Assembly (NCBI GenBank): GCA_035772735.1
Contig: JASDFA010000027.1
Span: 33,400,001-33,464,000 of the forward strand
Length of the DNA stretch: 64,000 bases
From: Datura wrightii
Lineage: Eukaryota > Streptophyta > Magnoliopsida > Solanales > Solanaceae
Direction of reading: 5' to 3'
In this document: positions 11,405 to 23,278 of the stretch, piece after piece
Numbering within the stretch: position 1 is the first letter of the stretch
Layout of the letters: each line of letters starts with the position of its first letter
Program-made: the position numbers and the translations under genes
The notes under the pieces: model-generated
Databases searched by the model: none
What the model saw: only the letters and a program-made list of their open reading frames with translations
Told to the model about the DNA's origin: nothing

Positions 11405-12715
11405 TTATTTATTTAGTTTTCCACTCTTGAGCCTATATTCGCATTTTGAGTCCGGATATACATTTCATATATGCATTTGAGCCCGGATATACATTTTACG
11501 TGTGCATTTGAGCCCTGATATACATTCATATATGCATTTGAGCCCGGATATACATTTTACATATGCATTTGAGCCCGAATTTACTTTTACGTATGCATTT
11601 GAGCCCGGATATACATTGTGCGTATGCATTTGAGCCCTGATATACATTCATATATGCATTTGAGCCCGTATATACATTTTACGTATGCATTTGAGCCCGA
11701 ATTTACTTTTACATATGCATTTGAGCCCGGATATACATTGTGCATATGCATTTGAGCCCTGATATACATTCATATATGTATTTGAGCCTGAATATATATT
11801 TTACGTATGCATTTGAGCCCGGATGTACTTCTACATATGCATTTGAGCTCGGATTTACTTTTACGTATGCATTTGAGCCCGGATATACATTGTGCATATG
11901 CATTTGAGCCTTGGTATACATTTATATAAGCATTTGATCCCTGATATACACTTATACATGTATTTTTGAGCCCTTGATATACATTTACACATGCATCCGA
12001 GCCCGTGGTATACATTCTGATATATGCATCTGAGCCCCTATTTGCATTTAAGCCCGAATCTACATTTGAGCCCGGATATACATTTACATATGCATTTGAG
12101 CCCTTGGTATAACTTTATATATGCATTTGAGCCCTTGATATATGTTTTATATATTCATTTCAAGCTCGTGGTATACATTTATATATGCATTTTGAGCCCG
12201 TGTTCACATATCGAGCCTGCGATATATATTATGACACGCATTTGAGTTTTTATTTGCATATTGAGCCTGTAATGCACGTGATATACGCATTTTCATATAC
12301 AATTGAGCCCGTACTTCCATTTGAGCCCGTTACTCGCATCTTAAGCCTGTTATTTACATTTCAATCCCATTTATGCATTTCGAGCCCGTTTATTTGCATC
12401 TTAAGCCCATTTATGCATTTTGAGCCCGTTATTACATTTCAAGCCCATTTATGCATTTCGAGCCCATTTATGCATTTTGAGCCTGTTATTTACATTTCAA
12501 GCCCATTTATGCATTTCGAGCCCATTTATTTGCATGTCAAGCCCGTTTATTTGCATGTCAAGCCCATGCATTCCGAGCCCGCTATTCACACTTCGAGCCC
12601 GTTATTTGCATCTTAAGCCCGTTTATGCATTCGAAGCCCGTTATTCGTACTTCAAGCCCGTTGTTGCATTCTAAGACCTGTGATTTATTTGCATTGAGCC
12701 CGAATAAACTGAAGC
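11405..12715 (+). repeat. Tandem repeat field, about 30-bp units with 61/122-bp higher-order period
   Basis: Units built on GCATTTGAGCCCGGATATACA repeat for about 1.3 kb. From 11,465 to about 11,900 they form a regular 122-bp higher-order pattern made of four subunits that differ in the stretch after the shared core. After about 12,250 units become shorter and more degenerate (TTTATGCATTTCGAGCCC). Open frames on both strands here are by-products of the repeat, since 122 is not a multiple of 3 and the frame rotates between units. Confidence 0.85.
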
Positions 12716-12785
12716 TCTCGATTGAATTATTGAGGCTCTCGAACAATTTACTTTCTTTGAATAAGCATTTCTTCCACTCATCCGA

Positions 12786-13150
12786 AGGCGTCATAGTCTA
12801 AAGGCGTCATTTTTCATGGCCTGCAGACATCATGTCATGGCCTAAGGAATTTTACTTTCCTGTTTATCATGCCCTAAGGCGTCATAGTCTAAAGGCGTCA
12901 TTTTTCATGGCCTGCAGACATCATTTCATGGCCTAGGGAATTTATTTTCTACGTATCATGCTCCTAAGGCGTCATAGTCTAAAGGCGTCATTTTTCATGG
13001 CCTGCAGACATCATCTCATGGCCTAAGGAATTTATTTTATGCGTATCATGCTCCTAAGACGTCATAGTCTAAAGGCGTCACCTTTCATTGGCCCGCAGAC
13101 ATCATTTCATGGCCTAAGGAATTTATTTTTTTGCGTATCATGGCCCAAGA
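12786..13150 (+). repeat. Tandem repeat, about 90-bp unit, four copies
   Basis: The unit reads GGCGTCATAGTCTAAAGGCG, then TTTTTCATGGCCTGCAGACATC, then ATGGCCTAAGGAATTT and a variable end. Copies start near 12,787, 12,878, 12,970 and 13,060. The last copy decays into GACATCATG-containing sequence up to about 13,170. It is non-coding and internal to the LARD-like element. Confidence 0.8.
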
Positions 13151-13169
13151 CATCATGATTTAGAGACAT

Positions 13170-13642
13170 CATCCATTATCTCTAAACGAACTTTCATTGT
13201 CTAAAAGGAACTTGCATCATGTTTAATTCTCGCATACGTTTATTTTACTTAATATTTGATGCACATGGTTTAGTATTTATGCAACACTGAAGAAATCGCA
13301 AGCTACGAATGATAGTGCCTCCCTACTATTTTCTTTCGAACCGTATCCCCACCTGTCTATTTTTATGATGCATTCTAAATCGTGTCGATTCGTGCTACCC
13401 CATCCTTATTCAAGCCTCGGGTTGTAGATTTTTAGGGATCTCGTTCGTCCCTAAATTCAGAACTACACGCGGCCTGATTCTCGTGAAACCCGAGATATGT
13501 AGGCGACTTGAAACTGAAGTCTCGGTCGCGATATCTTCATGACTTTATTTCCTTTTAAGCCCCACCGAAATTTTTCTTCGGTCGGACAAAATTGGCTACT
13601 AAGTCAATGTTCTTTGCTCAACAATTCATTCTTCATTCCCGA
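13170..13642 (+). other. Interior 3' region before the polypurine tract
   Basis: No reading frame is recognised. The segment contains a CCTGATTCTCGTGAAACCCG block near 13,472 that echoes the CCTGATTCCCGTTT block at 10,315. It ends with the polypurine tract at the LTR2 edge. Confidence 0.4.
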
Positions 13643-13658
13643 GCAAAGAAGGGGCAGC
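13643..13658 (+). other. Polypurine tract of the LARD-like element
   Basis: GCAAAGAAGGGGCAGC immediately precedes the TG of LTR2. It is the expected plus-strand primer position and agrees with the element's plus orientation. Confidence 0.75.
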
Positions 13659-16600
13659 TGTTGACACCCAATTTTGACCGACCTGCGCCTTAATATGCTG
13701 CTTATATATGTATATATTTATTTACTTATTTTACTCAAAAATTCGACTTACTTTTGTATTTATAAAATAATTTATTATCATAATATTGTGAAAATTATTT
13801 CAAGTTACATATATATGACTCATATTAATTTTAATTATCGATATTAAATAATTATGTCATATGTAATATATTTCGTATTAATATGCGCCCTTATTTTGAA
13901 ATATATTCTTTACTTAATAAACTATTTACCTAATTTTACTAAGTTTTACAAATTTATTTGACTAATAATATTACTCGAATTTATAAATTATTTATGTTAA
14001 TAATATAATTTTTATAATATTTGATAACTTAATTTTATTTTCTAGTCATTAAATTATTTATAAATATAATAATTTAATTATAGATATTTACATAAGTATA
14101 TTAAAATTTATGATTTTATTTATTAATAATAATATTTAAATGATTTTCTATAATTTAAATTATTTTTATTATTTATTATCTATTTATCTACAAATTTAGT
14201 ATATTTATTAATTTAATAGCAGCTAAATTCAATTTCAATCAATTCATTTGAATTATAGCCGTTTCCTATTCAATTACATACAATTTATTCCAAATCTGGC
14301 CACTTTCTATTAAATTTATGCCAATTCTAGCCACTTTGATCAATTTCTGGCCATAATTTAAATACCAATTCAGCATCTAATTCAGCCTATTCAATTTAAA
14401 TACCCGCGACCCGCTCCATAACTCAAAACCCGACCCATAAACCGCCCATCTTCTTTAAAATTAATCTCAGCTGTCTATTCATTCCAATCCTACGGCTAAA
14501 ATAAAAAACCTACCTATTTCCTTTAATATTCCATGTTACCCCCAAACCTTACTACACTTACTCATTTTTTCCCTCCTAACCCTAGCTAGCCGCCCCTTAC
14601 TCTCTCCCTTTCTCCGGCGAGCCGCCCCTACTCCCTTTCTCTCTAACCATTTTTCCTTCCTTCATCAACCTTACCCGCCGCCGCCCATTTCTTTTCCCTT
14701 CCTTTACTAGCCGGAAAACACCACATTCCCACCGTTAACTCCGACGAACCCCATCGCCAACCCTCACCTTCGCTGACCTCCTCCTCCCACAGAACTCGCC
14801 GGACCTTCCTTCCCGATACAACGCCGGAAAACCCAACTGCCAGCCACCTTCACCCTATCCCTCTCTTTTCTCTCCGCTGCCGGCGACGGCAGTAGCCGCC
14901 GTCGCACACTCCCACCATGAGCAACACCAGGGCAGCCTTAACTCCCTCTCTCCCTCATCTTCTCCGACGACACCCGCACCTTCCACCATTTTTGCCGGCC
15001 ACTGCTGGCCGGAAAACACCACCCTCTTCCCCTTTCTTCTCCTCGCCGGAAACGGCATCGCACCGTCTCCTCCACCACAACCAAAACGAAAAACACCAGT
15101 CACCGGTCGCACACCCCTATTTTCTCAATCCCTACCAACTGCCGGCAGCCGCCTCATCTCCCTCCTCACCTCCCTCTCTTCGCCGACCACCTATCTTTCT
15201 TTCTTCCCCAATCTCCGGTCATCCCTCTATTTATTCCGGCAAACCGTCCCATGAACCACCGAGAACAGCACCGCCTTCCAGTCGAAATCCGACGCGGCAG
15301 CCAACTAGTGACACCACCAGTCCCGACCAATGCCACCGATAATCTTGTTCTTAACTCGAATATAGATCCATATCTGATTTGGTTTCTGTCATCTATTATT
15401 ACTATTGATTCTTAATTGTTTCTTAATTGTTTTTCCTGATAAGGTTCAATTTTTCATCTATGCATGTTAATTGTTTCTTAATTGTTTGTCCTGATAAGGT
15501 TAAATTTTTCATCTATGCATGTTAGATGTTGATTTATGACTCCGCTGACAAAATTCATAGTCCTCTACATTGGTGTAATTAATTTTAAATTTTGGTGAAA
15601 TCGATTAGTCAATATTAGGCCCTAAACAGGTGGATGTCTTATTTTCTTTATTCGAATGTCATCAAAATCTGATTCTAACCTTGTTAATGTTTCTGCGAAA
15701 TCAGTCGGATTAATGAAATTACATGTCTTATATTTATTTTAACAAGACTTCCTACTATGTTTGCTTATAACTTTGAGTTTTCACATGAGAGAAACCAATT
15801 TTATGAGACTTGGTGTAAATCCTAACATTTTGATAATCTGGGTTTGTTATGTTTTGAAACCTAAGCTTGTATTCATATACCATGTGCTTACATGTTCTCC
15901 AAAACCTACTCAATTAGTTCTATGAACTTTGTTTGAAAAAAAAAAAGAGTTATTCTGCACTCCAACTCGTGGCTGCATTTCATTCTTGCCCCGTTAATTT
16001 TTTGACAGCTTCATATTATTCTCTTCCATTAATTCCCTTTCCTTGATTTTCTTGCCTATTCGAGCTTGACAATGTTATTTGATAAATATGGCAACCAAAT
16101 AATTTATCTTGGGAAACAGCTTTGGTACTCAACTGTTATGGTAAGTCCGGTCCTATTTTTGGGCGAAATTCGTAATAGTTTTATTTGATTAGATGTCAAT
16201 ATCCATTCTAAATTAAAGGAAGGATTTGTGTGATTGATTATCACTTTCCTTCAATTGTTTTAGTACGCGCTTAATTATAGGGAAGTCTGGTTGGATTTTG
16301 TTAATTAAAAGATTCCTCTTTGATGTGATTTTATTAATTAAGTATAAATTATTTGATTTATGGTAAATAAGTATTTGATTATCATTTCGTTGATTAAGGA
16401 AGTTCTTTAATAAATTAGGCTAATTGATTTCCTTCCCCTTAACTCTTTCCACTAGTTTTGTTATATAAGCATGCATCCTCTTTCTGTGAGGGAGAAGGAG
16501 GAACACGGTGAGAAATATATAATTATTATTTACAAATATTGCTCTGCCCTTTCAAAATTCTTTATTCTTTATTCTTCCCCCACCTCAATACGAGCACTGC

Positions 16601-18181
16601 TCGGGATCCTCGAGATTCTTGTGATCTTGACGTATTGAGTGTGGATAACTCGTGGTATCCATGAAGTTTAATTTCCTTTTGCTTTTGTCATTTACCGGTT
16701 AGTTTATTTAGTCTAATAATTTATTTATTTGTTACATCTTGTTATTTATTCTCCTAATCTCATCTATCATCATGACCATGAGTTAACATGTTCTTTAACA
16801 TTATTTTTAAAGTTTCAGATTATTGTTGCATCTATGTACTAACCTTTAAGCAGGTATCATATTATTCCGGCATTCATCAGAGAGTCGCCGGGATGAAAGG
16901 AGGCCACCGAAATTATTCGAATGTTATTTATTTTAATGTGCCGTATTTATTCATTCTATTTTATTTTTGTAATATTTGTAATAAAACTCTCGTAATAGTG
17001 AAAAGGGGGCCATGGGGGAAGGGGATTATATTTCTTTATCTTTTATTTAATAAATTCACCTAGAAATCATGCCCATAAGGATATTAATATTTAGAAAGCA
17101 TGCCTATAGGATTTTGTTCAAATTATGCTTATAGGAATAATGCACGCAATTGTTTTCACTAAGAAACCATGCTTTAGATATAGAAAAGACTAGATATTGT
17201 ATTGTTTAATAATTGTCTGAACTGTCTGATAACTTTAATACAAAATAGCTACCTATTTGATGTTTGATACCATGTTTATAGGAAATTAATAACAAATCCT
17301 GAAAACTGCTTCGATGATTCATAATTTATGATTTGCATTAGATATCATGATTATAGGGTTCATTATATCACGCATATATTGAGATACTTAGACTTTATTT
17401 ATAATAATATATTTATATATCCATCTTATAATAGAAATCTTGACTATAAGGGCTAGTTAAAATACTATAAAACATGTTTTGTTTATAAAAGTAAGAATAG
17501 ACAATGAGCTGCCACTGAGCCAATTATAATTAGTTGAATTAGTTGTCAATATCGCTTCATCCTTATTCTTAATTAATTACTTGCTAAGTTTGGGATATTC
17601 ATAAACATGGCTTTCACTATTAGATTTTATGCACGTATATTAGTTGTTTCCAACTTTGTTCAGTCATTACATTTAGATATCATGCTCATAATAGTTATCT
17701 TGTCTATAGGAATTTACATAGAGGCTTATATGAAATTTTTGCATGCTCTTTGTGATTCTATGACCTTTGCTACTGTTTTGGCGGTCACCTTTAATAAAGC
17801 TTTAGAAATTTTAGAACAAAAATCCAAATTTAGTAGTCCATCGCCTTTTTGGACTTTAGGACTGGTGCGGGTAGGCAAATATTAGGACGATAGTCTATCA
17901 CAGAGAACGTATTTTAGTTAATAATCAATTAGGGGTAAATGGGAGATGACGAAACAGACAGGCTATAGCTGACTTCTTGTATGAAACGCATATTAGCTTT
18001 GTAAATACAAAGCAACTTGTTACTCCCATCTTTTCTAATTTCATTTTTTAAAGAAGTTTTCAAAGACTTTAAAATTTCTTTTATTATGTTAAAATATTGA
18101 CATACTTTTTTTAAAAAAAATATTTAAAAATACATATATATATATATACATGATTTTCTTAAAAGTGCATTTTTACTCAAG

Positions 18182-18235
<54 letters not shown>

Positions 18236-18670
18236 TAATTTTTTCATACTATTTTGATTTAGAAAAAAAATAGAATAGATGGGAGTAATATCGCACTGGG
18301 CTCATTTTCAGCCTTGTCAAAACCTGATCCCACTCTTAATTTTAGTTTTATAATTTTCTAATTTAGTATTTGTTTTAGTATTCTATTTAGGCTTAATAAT
18401 TTATCAATCTTACTTGATTGCTTAGCTAAATTCCCCATTTAATGAGTCCGGCCGGGAACCATATTTGTGGACCTCAAAAGCTGTCTAACACCTTCCTTTC
18501 GAGGTAATTTAAGCCCTTGCCCAACTCTGGTGACTTAGAAAATAAATTTAGTCTAGAACGGTGCCCTAACGCACCTTAATTCGTTAGGTGGCGACTCTTC
18601 AATTTTCAACCCTTAAGAGACGTCACATGTTGGGTCCCGCTTTTCCGCGAGGGAAAAATGGGGCGCGACA
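13659..18670 (+). repeat. 3' LTR of the LARD-like element
   Basis: This is a 5,012-bp copy. The extra segment at about 13,970-14,210 is AT-rich and is flanked by short TAATA/TTTAAT repeats, so LTR1 probably lost it by slippage or illegitimate recombination. Differences from LTR1 are mostly scattered single bases plus changes in microsatellite length (18,184-18,238). The divergence shows that the insertion is not brand-new. Confidence 0.88.
14580..15345 (+). other. GC/CT-rich island in LTR2 (copy of 4,390-5,130)
   Basis: This is the same island as in LTR1, with GCCGGAAAA and CCGCCG motifs. Its plus-strand Ser/Pro-rich frame (14,917-15,342) is longer than in LTR1 because of a single-base difference near 15,062. 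No signal peptide, membrane segment or known domain is seen. Confidence 0.4.
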
Positions 18671-20705
18671 CACCTTTCCAACGAATCTGCTACTGCTTTA
18701 TAGGTGAGGACAAGAGGAGTTTCCTGGATCAAATTCTGCACTCAGAAAAGAAGTACAGGAGTAGTGTCAGTATGAAACACAATACTGGTAGGCATCATCG
18801 ATCGACCATACATAAGAACGTATAATCATTTCAACAACAATATAAAACCAGTCCAGAACATCATACTTATATACCACACATTGCAGGAACTTTAACTCTA
18901 CACAGGTGACAACCGGCCTGCTCACTAGATTACGCCTTTCGCTGTAGCGGTCGCCTTAGCGAAATAGGTTCCGCTGTAGCGATACTGCCCTGAGCAGTAG
19001 CTCGACTTAGCTTCACCTTCATCTTTTGACCAGCTTTTAAGAATTCACACATTCTTATGCCTATTCCGATATAAATGCAAGTTATTGACAACAATTCCCA
19101 ACTATTCATCATCATATGCGATATAAAGCAAACCATCACAAGAAAGAACAACTCAACATCAATGATCGTTTAACTATGTCACACATCAAGTCTTTAACAC
19201 GTGTAAAACTACATCATAAAATAGAAAAAATGGAGACATGTTGGGCACACGCCTCCACCATATCACCATAAACTCTTCATCACCAATATCAATGTAAACA
19301 CATGCTAGAAGGTCTTATTTTTTTCCTTCCAGTCATGACCTGCAGGGGACTCTAGAAATTCATGTACTGTACCGACATGGTACCCACTCCCACTCATATG
19401 CTCATATGGATGCTCCCCTCGGACACGAGCCACTCTACTAGTATTGCTCGCCCGGATGCTCCCCTCAGGCATGAGCCTCTCATCTCAGGATATTCTTACT
19501 ATCCTTAACCATTCTCAAGAACTTGAAACATAGCAGGGTTCATTATTAATACATTCAGGAGTTTACAATCTATCTCTGTCACTCGAATAAATAACAAATC
19601 GTCAGTCACTTCCATAACAATGCAAAAGGAACACATTTAACAACTCAACACAGTTCCACATTGGTTCGGTGACCATATTATATCAAATTCACTTCGACGG
19701 TTTAATTCAACAGGAAATTATCACAATAAGTAATGTCCATAGACCAATCATCACATCATCATTGCACATACATACATGACATTATGTAAAGTCTAACTCC
19801 TCTAAATTAGAACCTGCCTCAATTTTAGGGTAAGAGAGTCATCTACTCCGTAGGAGCCTTTCCCTTTCTCAAAGCTTCAGAATGCTCGAAATCTACAACA
19901 AAAATTACATAGTAACTTTATTATTTACTCTTCAAATAAGGGTCTTGGAATACTAATGAATTCATCATACTCTATTTATCTATTGATCATTCCATCCCTA
20001 CTTATGGAGTTTCCCTCCTTAAATAGTTACTAGGGCTAATGATCTTATTTTCACAAGTTGCGGGTCTCAACTACCCTTCAATTTATATACATATATGCCT
20101 TCATAATCCCCTAGGAGGTGTTTATTACTCACTTCTAGACCTAGTAATAAAAGCCCATTAGTTCTCTCTTAATCAGCCCTAATTTCACCATTCTAGGATT
20201 CTTTAATTAAGAATTCACCATCAAGGGTCACCCTACAATTCTAGGGTATTGAGGAATCGAATGGGAGAAGGAATTGGCTAGAGACTCACCTTGGGAAAGA
20301 AGTTCAACTGCTCTAGGGGAAAAAATAGCTTTCGGACCTTCAACATTCGTGTTTTGAAAATAATGGGGTATAACCCCAAAAATCCCACTTAAACTCACTT
20401 TCTGATTTCCGTCGTCCGCAGCAGCGATCACATTTTCGCTGCAGCAGACTTGCTATGGCTGGAAGAAAACCGCTACAGCAAATCCGGCGGTTAATTCCCC
20501 GATCCGTTACGGTGGGACTCCGACCATCACCACGGTCTCACTGCAGCGAAAATTCTACCACTACACCGCTCCCCCAAAAGCAGAAACTCCACAAAATAAT
20601 CAATTCACACCAGCTCACTCCACAACACTTTCTCTAACTATTGTCTAGCCTCGTTTAGAGTATTTTAGGTTCATTTCTCCTAGTGATGACATACGGGTCG
20701 TAACA

Positions 20706-21186
20706 ATTAAGCTGCCTTTTTACTTTCTTTTCTAATATTAATAAAGCTCACACTGTCTTTGATTGTATTTAACCCAAAAAGTTGTTGTGACATATTAATA
20801 AAAAAAATATTTATGAAATTGAATACTTGATATATTATAAGAATTTTATAATTAAAGTTGTTTGAATATTACTTTTGAAATATTCATTTGGTAGCAATTT
20901 ATACGTTTAGAAGCGAAAAATAATAATTAAAGAATAACTTCAGTCTTTCCTAAAAGTGATCAATATTCTTTTAACTTCATGTTATAGTATAAATTTTTAA
21001 TAAGATTGATCTTTGTAATAGCAATAAATATCAATTGAATAAACTCATCTTTTCATTAGTTTAGCTTGTATTATCTCCTTTAAAATTTTGTGTAAGCCAT
21101 TACTTATTCTAAAATTATTTATGCATTATAAAAAATTATATTTATTAACAAAAAATACATGTGCAATGCACATGTTCAAGGACTAG
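20706..21186 (+). mobile_element. 3' end of a Helitron-like element (5' part not visible)
   Basis: AT-rich sequence ends with a hairpin ACATGTGC-AAT-GCACATGT (about 21,157-21,175), a short spacer and CTAG at 21,183-21,186, followed by T. A 3' hairpin some 10 nt before CTRR is the hallmark of Helitron ends. The 5' portion is probably separated from it by the gypsy insertion that ends at 20,705. No coding content is seen. Confidence 0.55.
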
Positions 21187-21259
21187 TAATGATATAGTAA
21201 CATGATAAAGAGTAAATAATAAAAGTAGTAGAAAATAAAAGCCACAGGATAATAAGAGT

Positions 21260-21268
21260 GACAATCAA

Positions 21269-21306
<38 letters not shown>

Positions 21307-21829
21307 GAGACGTAGAGCCATGTTGATATGGCATGCCTCTAAGGCCTCCATTTCTATTTTTCTTTTTTTTTTTGTTTTTGTGAATTCTTCTTCTTTTTTA
21401 AAATTATTTTTTATTTATTTATTTAATTAATGTCATTTAATGTTATGTCATTAAACAAGCTCAACTACATAAAATAAATAAATAACAATAAAAATAAATT
21501 AAACTAAAATATAATAAAAATAAAAAATTCCTAACTTCAAAGTTGCATTACCATTTTAACCCTCCACTAAATAAAATAAATAAAAATAAATATAATATAT
21601 AAAAATCATCATCATATCATATATTAATATATAAGTGGGAAGCCAAAAAGTAAAAATTTAGATTACCATTTTACCCCTTCACTAAATTAAAATTTAATTA
21701 AATACATAATTAAATATTAATATTTTTTCATATCATATCATAATTATATGTTTATTACTATAAAAGTGAAAAGCCAAAAAGTAAAAAGTTTAAATAAATA
21801 AATAAATAATAGATAAACATAACTAATAA

Positions 21830-21870
<41 letters not shown>
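21260..21870 (+). repeat. Repeat family S, copy 1, with AT and AAT microsatellites
   Basis: It starts at a TA microsatellite and continues AAGGAGACGTAGAGCCATG...GGCATGCCTCTAAGGCCTCC, which is the hairpin-bearing start of a repeat seen again near 28,750, 28,940, 29,610 and 33,590. The block TTAATGTCATTTAATGTTATG follows in every copy. The copy ends in an (AAT)n run at about 21,829-21,867. It is non-coding. The start resembles a Helitron 5' end in a TA target, but the 3' end is not clear. Confidence 0.55.
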
Positions 21871-23278
21871 TTATATTAAAAGTGTGAAGGTCCTTATAAA
21901 TGTTGTTTGAACTTTTTGTCCTTCATTAAAAGACATCATAATAGACAAAATAGTCATTTACTATTTTTACCAATTATTATTTAAAATTATTTTTATCACC
22001 TTATTTTGCCATATTAGGTTTTTTTTGTGGCATAAATTATATTTATAGTGTAAACCCAAAAAAATAAAAATTTACATCAATTTTGTTTCCTTTTTGATAG
22101 TTGGGAAATTTTTTCCATCTTATTTTATTATATTAGATTTGTTATTTGTGACATAACTCTATTTGTAGTGTAAATCTTAGAAAAAATATATAAAATATCT
22201 TGCACGGAAGTTTTTCCTTTTAGATTTGGAAATTATTTTTAGTTCTTTTTCTTTTTTTTTCTTTTTGATTTTTTTTCCTTTTGCATACTCACGTATATTT
22301 TTTTTCCTTTTTTTGATAATATTTTCTCTTTTTAATGGTAATGTCCTAATGTTTTTATATTTTCAAATTTTTTTTTATTTACAAATCTTTTCACTTCTAT
22401 AAAAAGATTTATAATTATATAGTTTAATTCATCAACTCTTTTACATTAATACTTTTGATTCAACCTTCAACCATGTGTGTTTTGGTGTTAATCTATCTTC
22501 TTCTTCTTCTTCTTCTTCTTGTTATTATTATTTTCATGTTATGAGTTTTTTTTATGTTGTAAATTCTATGTCAGCTTAGGTTTTTCATATTTAAAATAAT
22601 TTAATTTGGATTGTCTCATTTAGTTCAGACTAATATTAATAATTTAGATTGTCTCATTTAGTTCAGACTAATATTAATATTATGTTATCTCCTTTAGTTA
22701 ATTTTTATATTGATATTATATGTAATTTAAATTTTGTATTATTTGTGACTGACATTCTTCATCTACTTATATATTCACAACTTTCATCTATTCAGGTAAA
22801 CCAATCTTTTCATCTCATGAAATGTTTTTTCTATAAAATTATAAATTATTATAATTATAACTCTTGTGCACAATTTATTTTAGATAATCTTGCAATGAAA
22901 TCTAAAAAGGATTTCATGAACGAAATTCTTAAATCTTTCTCTATTGAACTATATTAAAAGTCCTAACATTTAAGACTTTAAATCAATTACAATTTTGTTA
23001 ACTTATATATCAATCCATTCCATCACAATATTTCAATGCGAAAAAAATAAATTAAATATTATAATTTTATTATGTATTAATACGTCTGTTCCTTCTTCTT
23101 CTTCTTTAAAATTAATGAGTTGTTCTTCTTTAAAATTAATGAATTGAGTTGAAATTCATAAAGAGTAAAATGAAAAATTTAAAATTAAGTTATTATTAAA
23201 TATTTAAAGTACAAATTCTCATATCAATTATTCTTATTAATATGAGAAACACGCGCGAGACGTATACATGTAGACTAG
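21871..23278 (+). mobile_element. Helitron-like element X1
   Basis: It begins TTATATTAAAAGTGTGAAGG and ends with GCGCG-containing hairpin sequence and CTAG at 23,275-23,278. Much of it is similar in order and wording to the following element X2: TTTTTGTCCTTCATTAAAAG, the TTTTGCATACT block, and the TCTGAAAAG/ATTTCATGAACGAAATT block. No helicase or Rep coding sequence is present, so it is non-autonomous. A TTC microsatellite lies at 22,497-22,520. A 102-codon frame (22,649-22,957) has no recognisable domain. Confidence 0.5.

Larger units (their letters stand above)
3704..18670 (+). mobile_element. LARD-like Tat/Ogre-type LTR retrotransposon, complete but non-autonomous
   Basis: Two long direct repeats (3,704-8,483 and 13,659-18,670), both starting TGTTGACACCC and ending GCGCGACA, flank a 5.2-kb interior. 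A primer-binding site follows LTR1 and a polypurine tract precedes LTR2. Perfect 5-bp target duplications CACCT lie at 3,699-3,703 and 18,671-18,675. No protease, RT, RNase H or integrase is detectable in the interior; only gag-like remnants and tandem repeats are present. Large LTRs with a pol-less interior match the LARD class, and the PBS and gag remnants point to the Tat/Ogre lineage. Any mobility would need enzymes supplied in trans. Confidence 0.88.
2454..20705 (-). repeat. 5' LTR of the minus-strand gypsy element, split into three pieces by nested insertions
   Basis: On the minus strand the LTR begins TGTTACGACCCG (20,705) and ends GGGTCGTGACA (2,454), giving TG...CA ends with short inverted termini. 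The pieces are 2,454-2,571, 3,501-3,703 and 18,676-20,705, about 2.35 kb in sum. The gaps are a MITE with TAA duplications and an LTR element with CACCT duplications, and removing both restores a continuous LTR. The third piece contains short repeated CGCTGTAGCG/CGCTGCAGC motifs (18,935-18,990 and 20,420-20,560). No second LTR is visible because the element runs off the window. Confidence 0.75.

Noticed and set aside
11465..12794. Chain of minus- and plus-strand open frames with repeated peptides such as YIRAQMH or SNAYVKV
   Set aside because: They follow the tandem DNA repeat and the frame rotates between units. They are repeat by-products and not a repeat protein.
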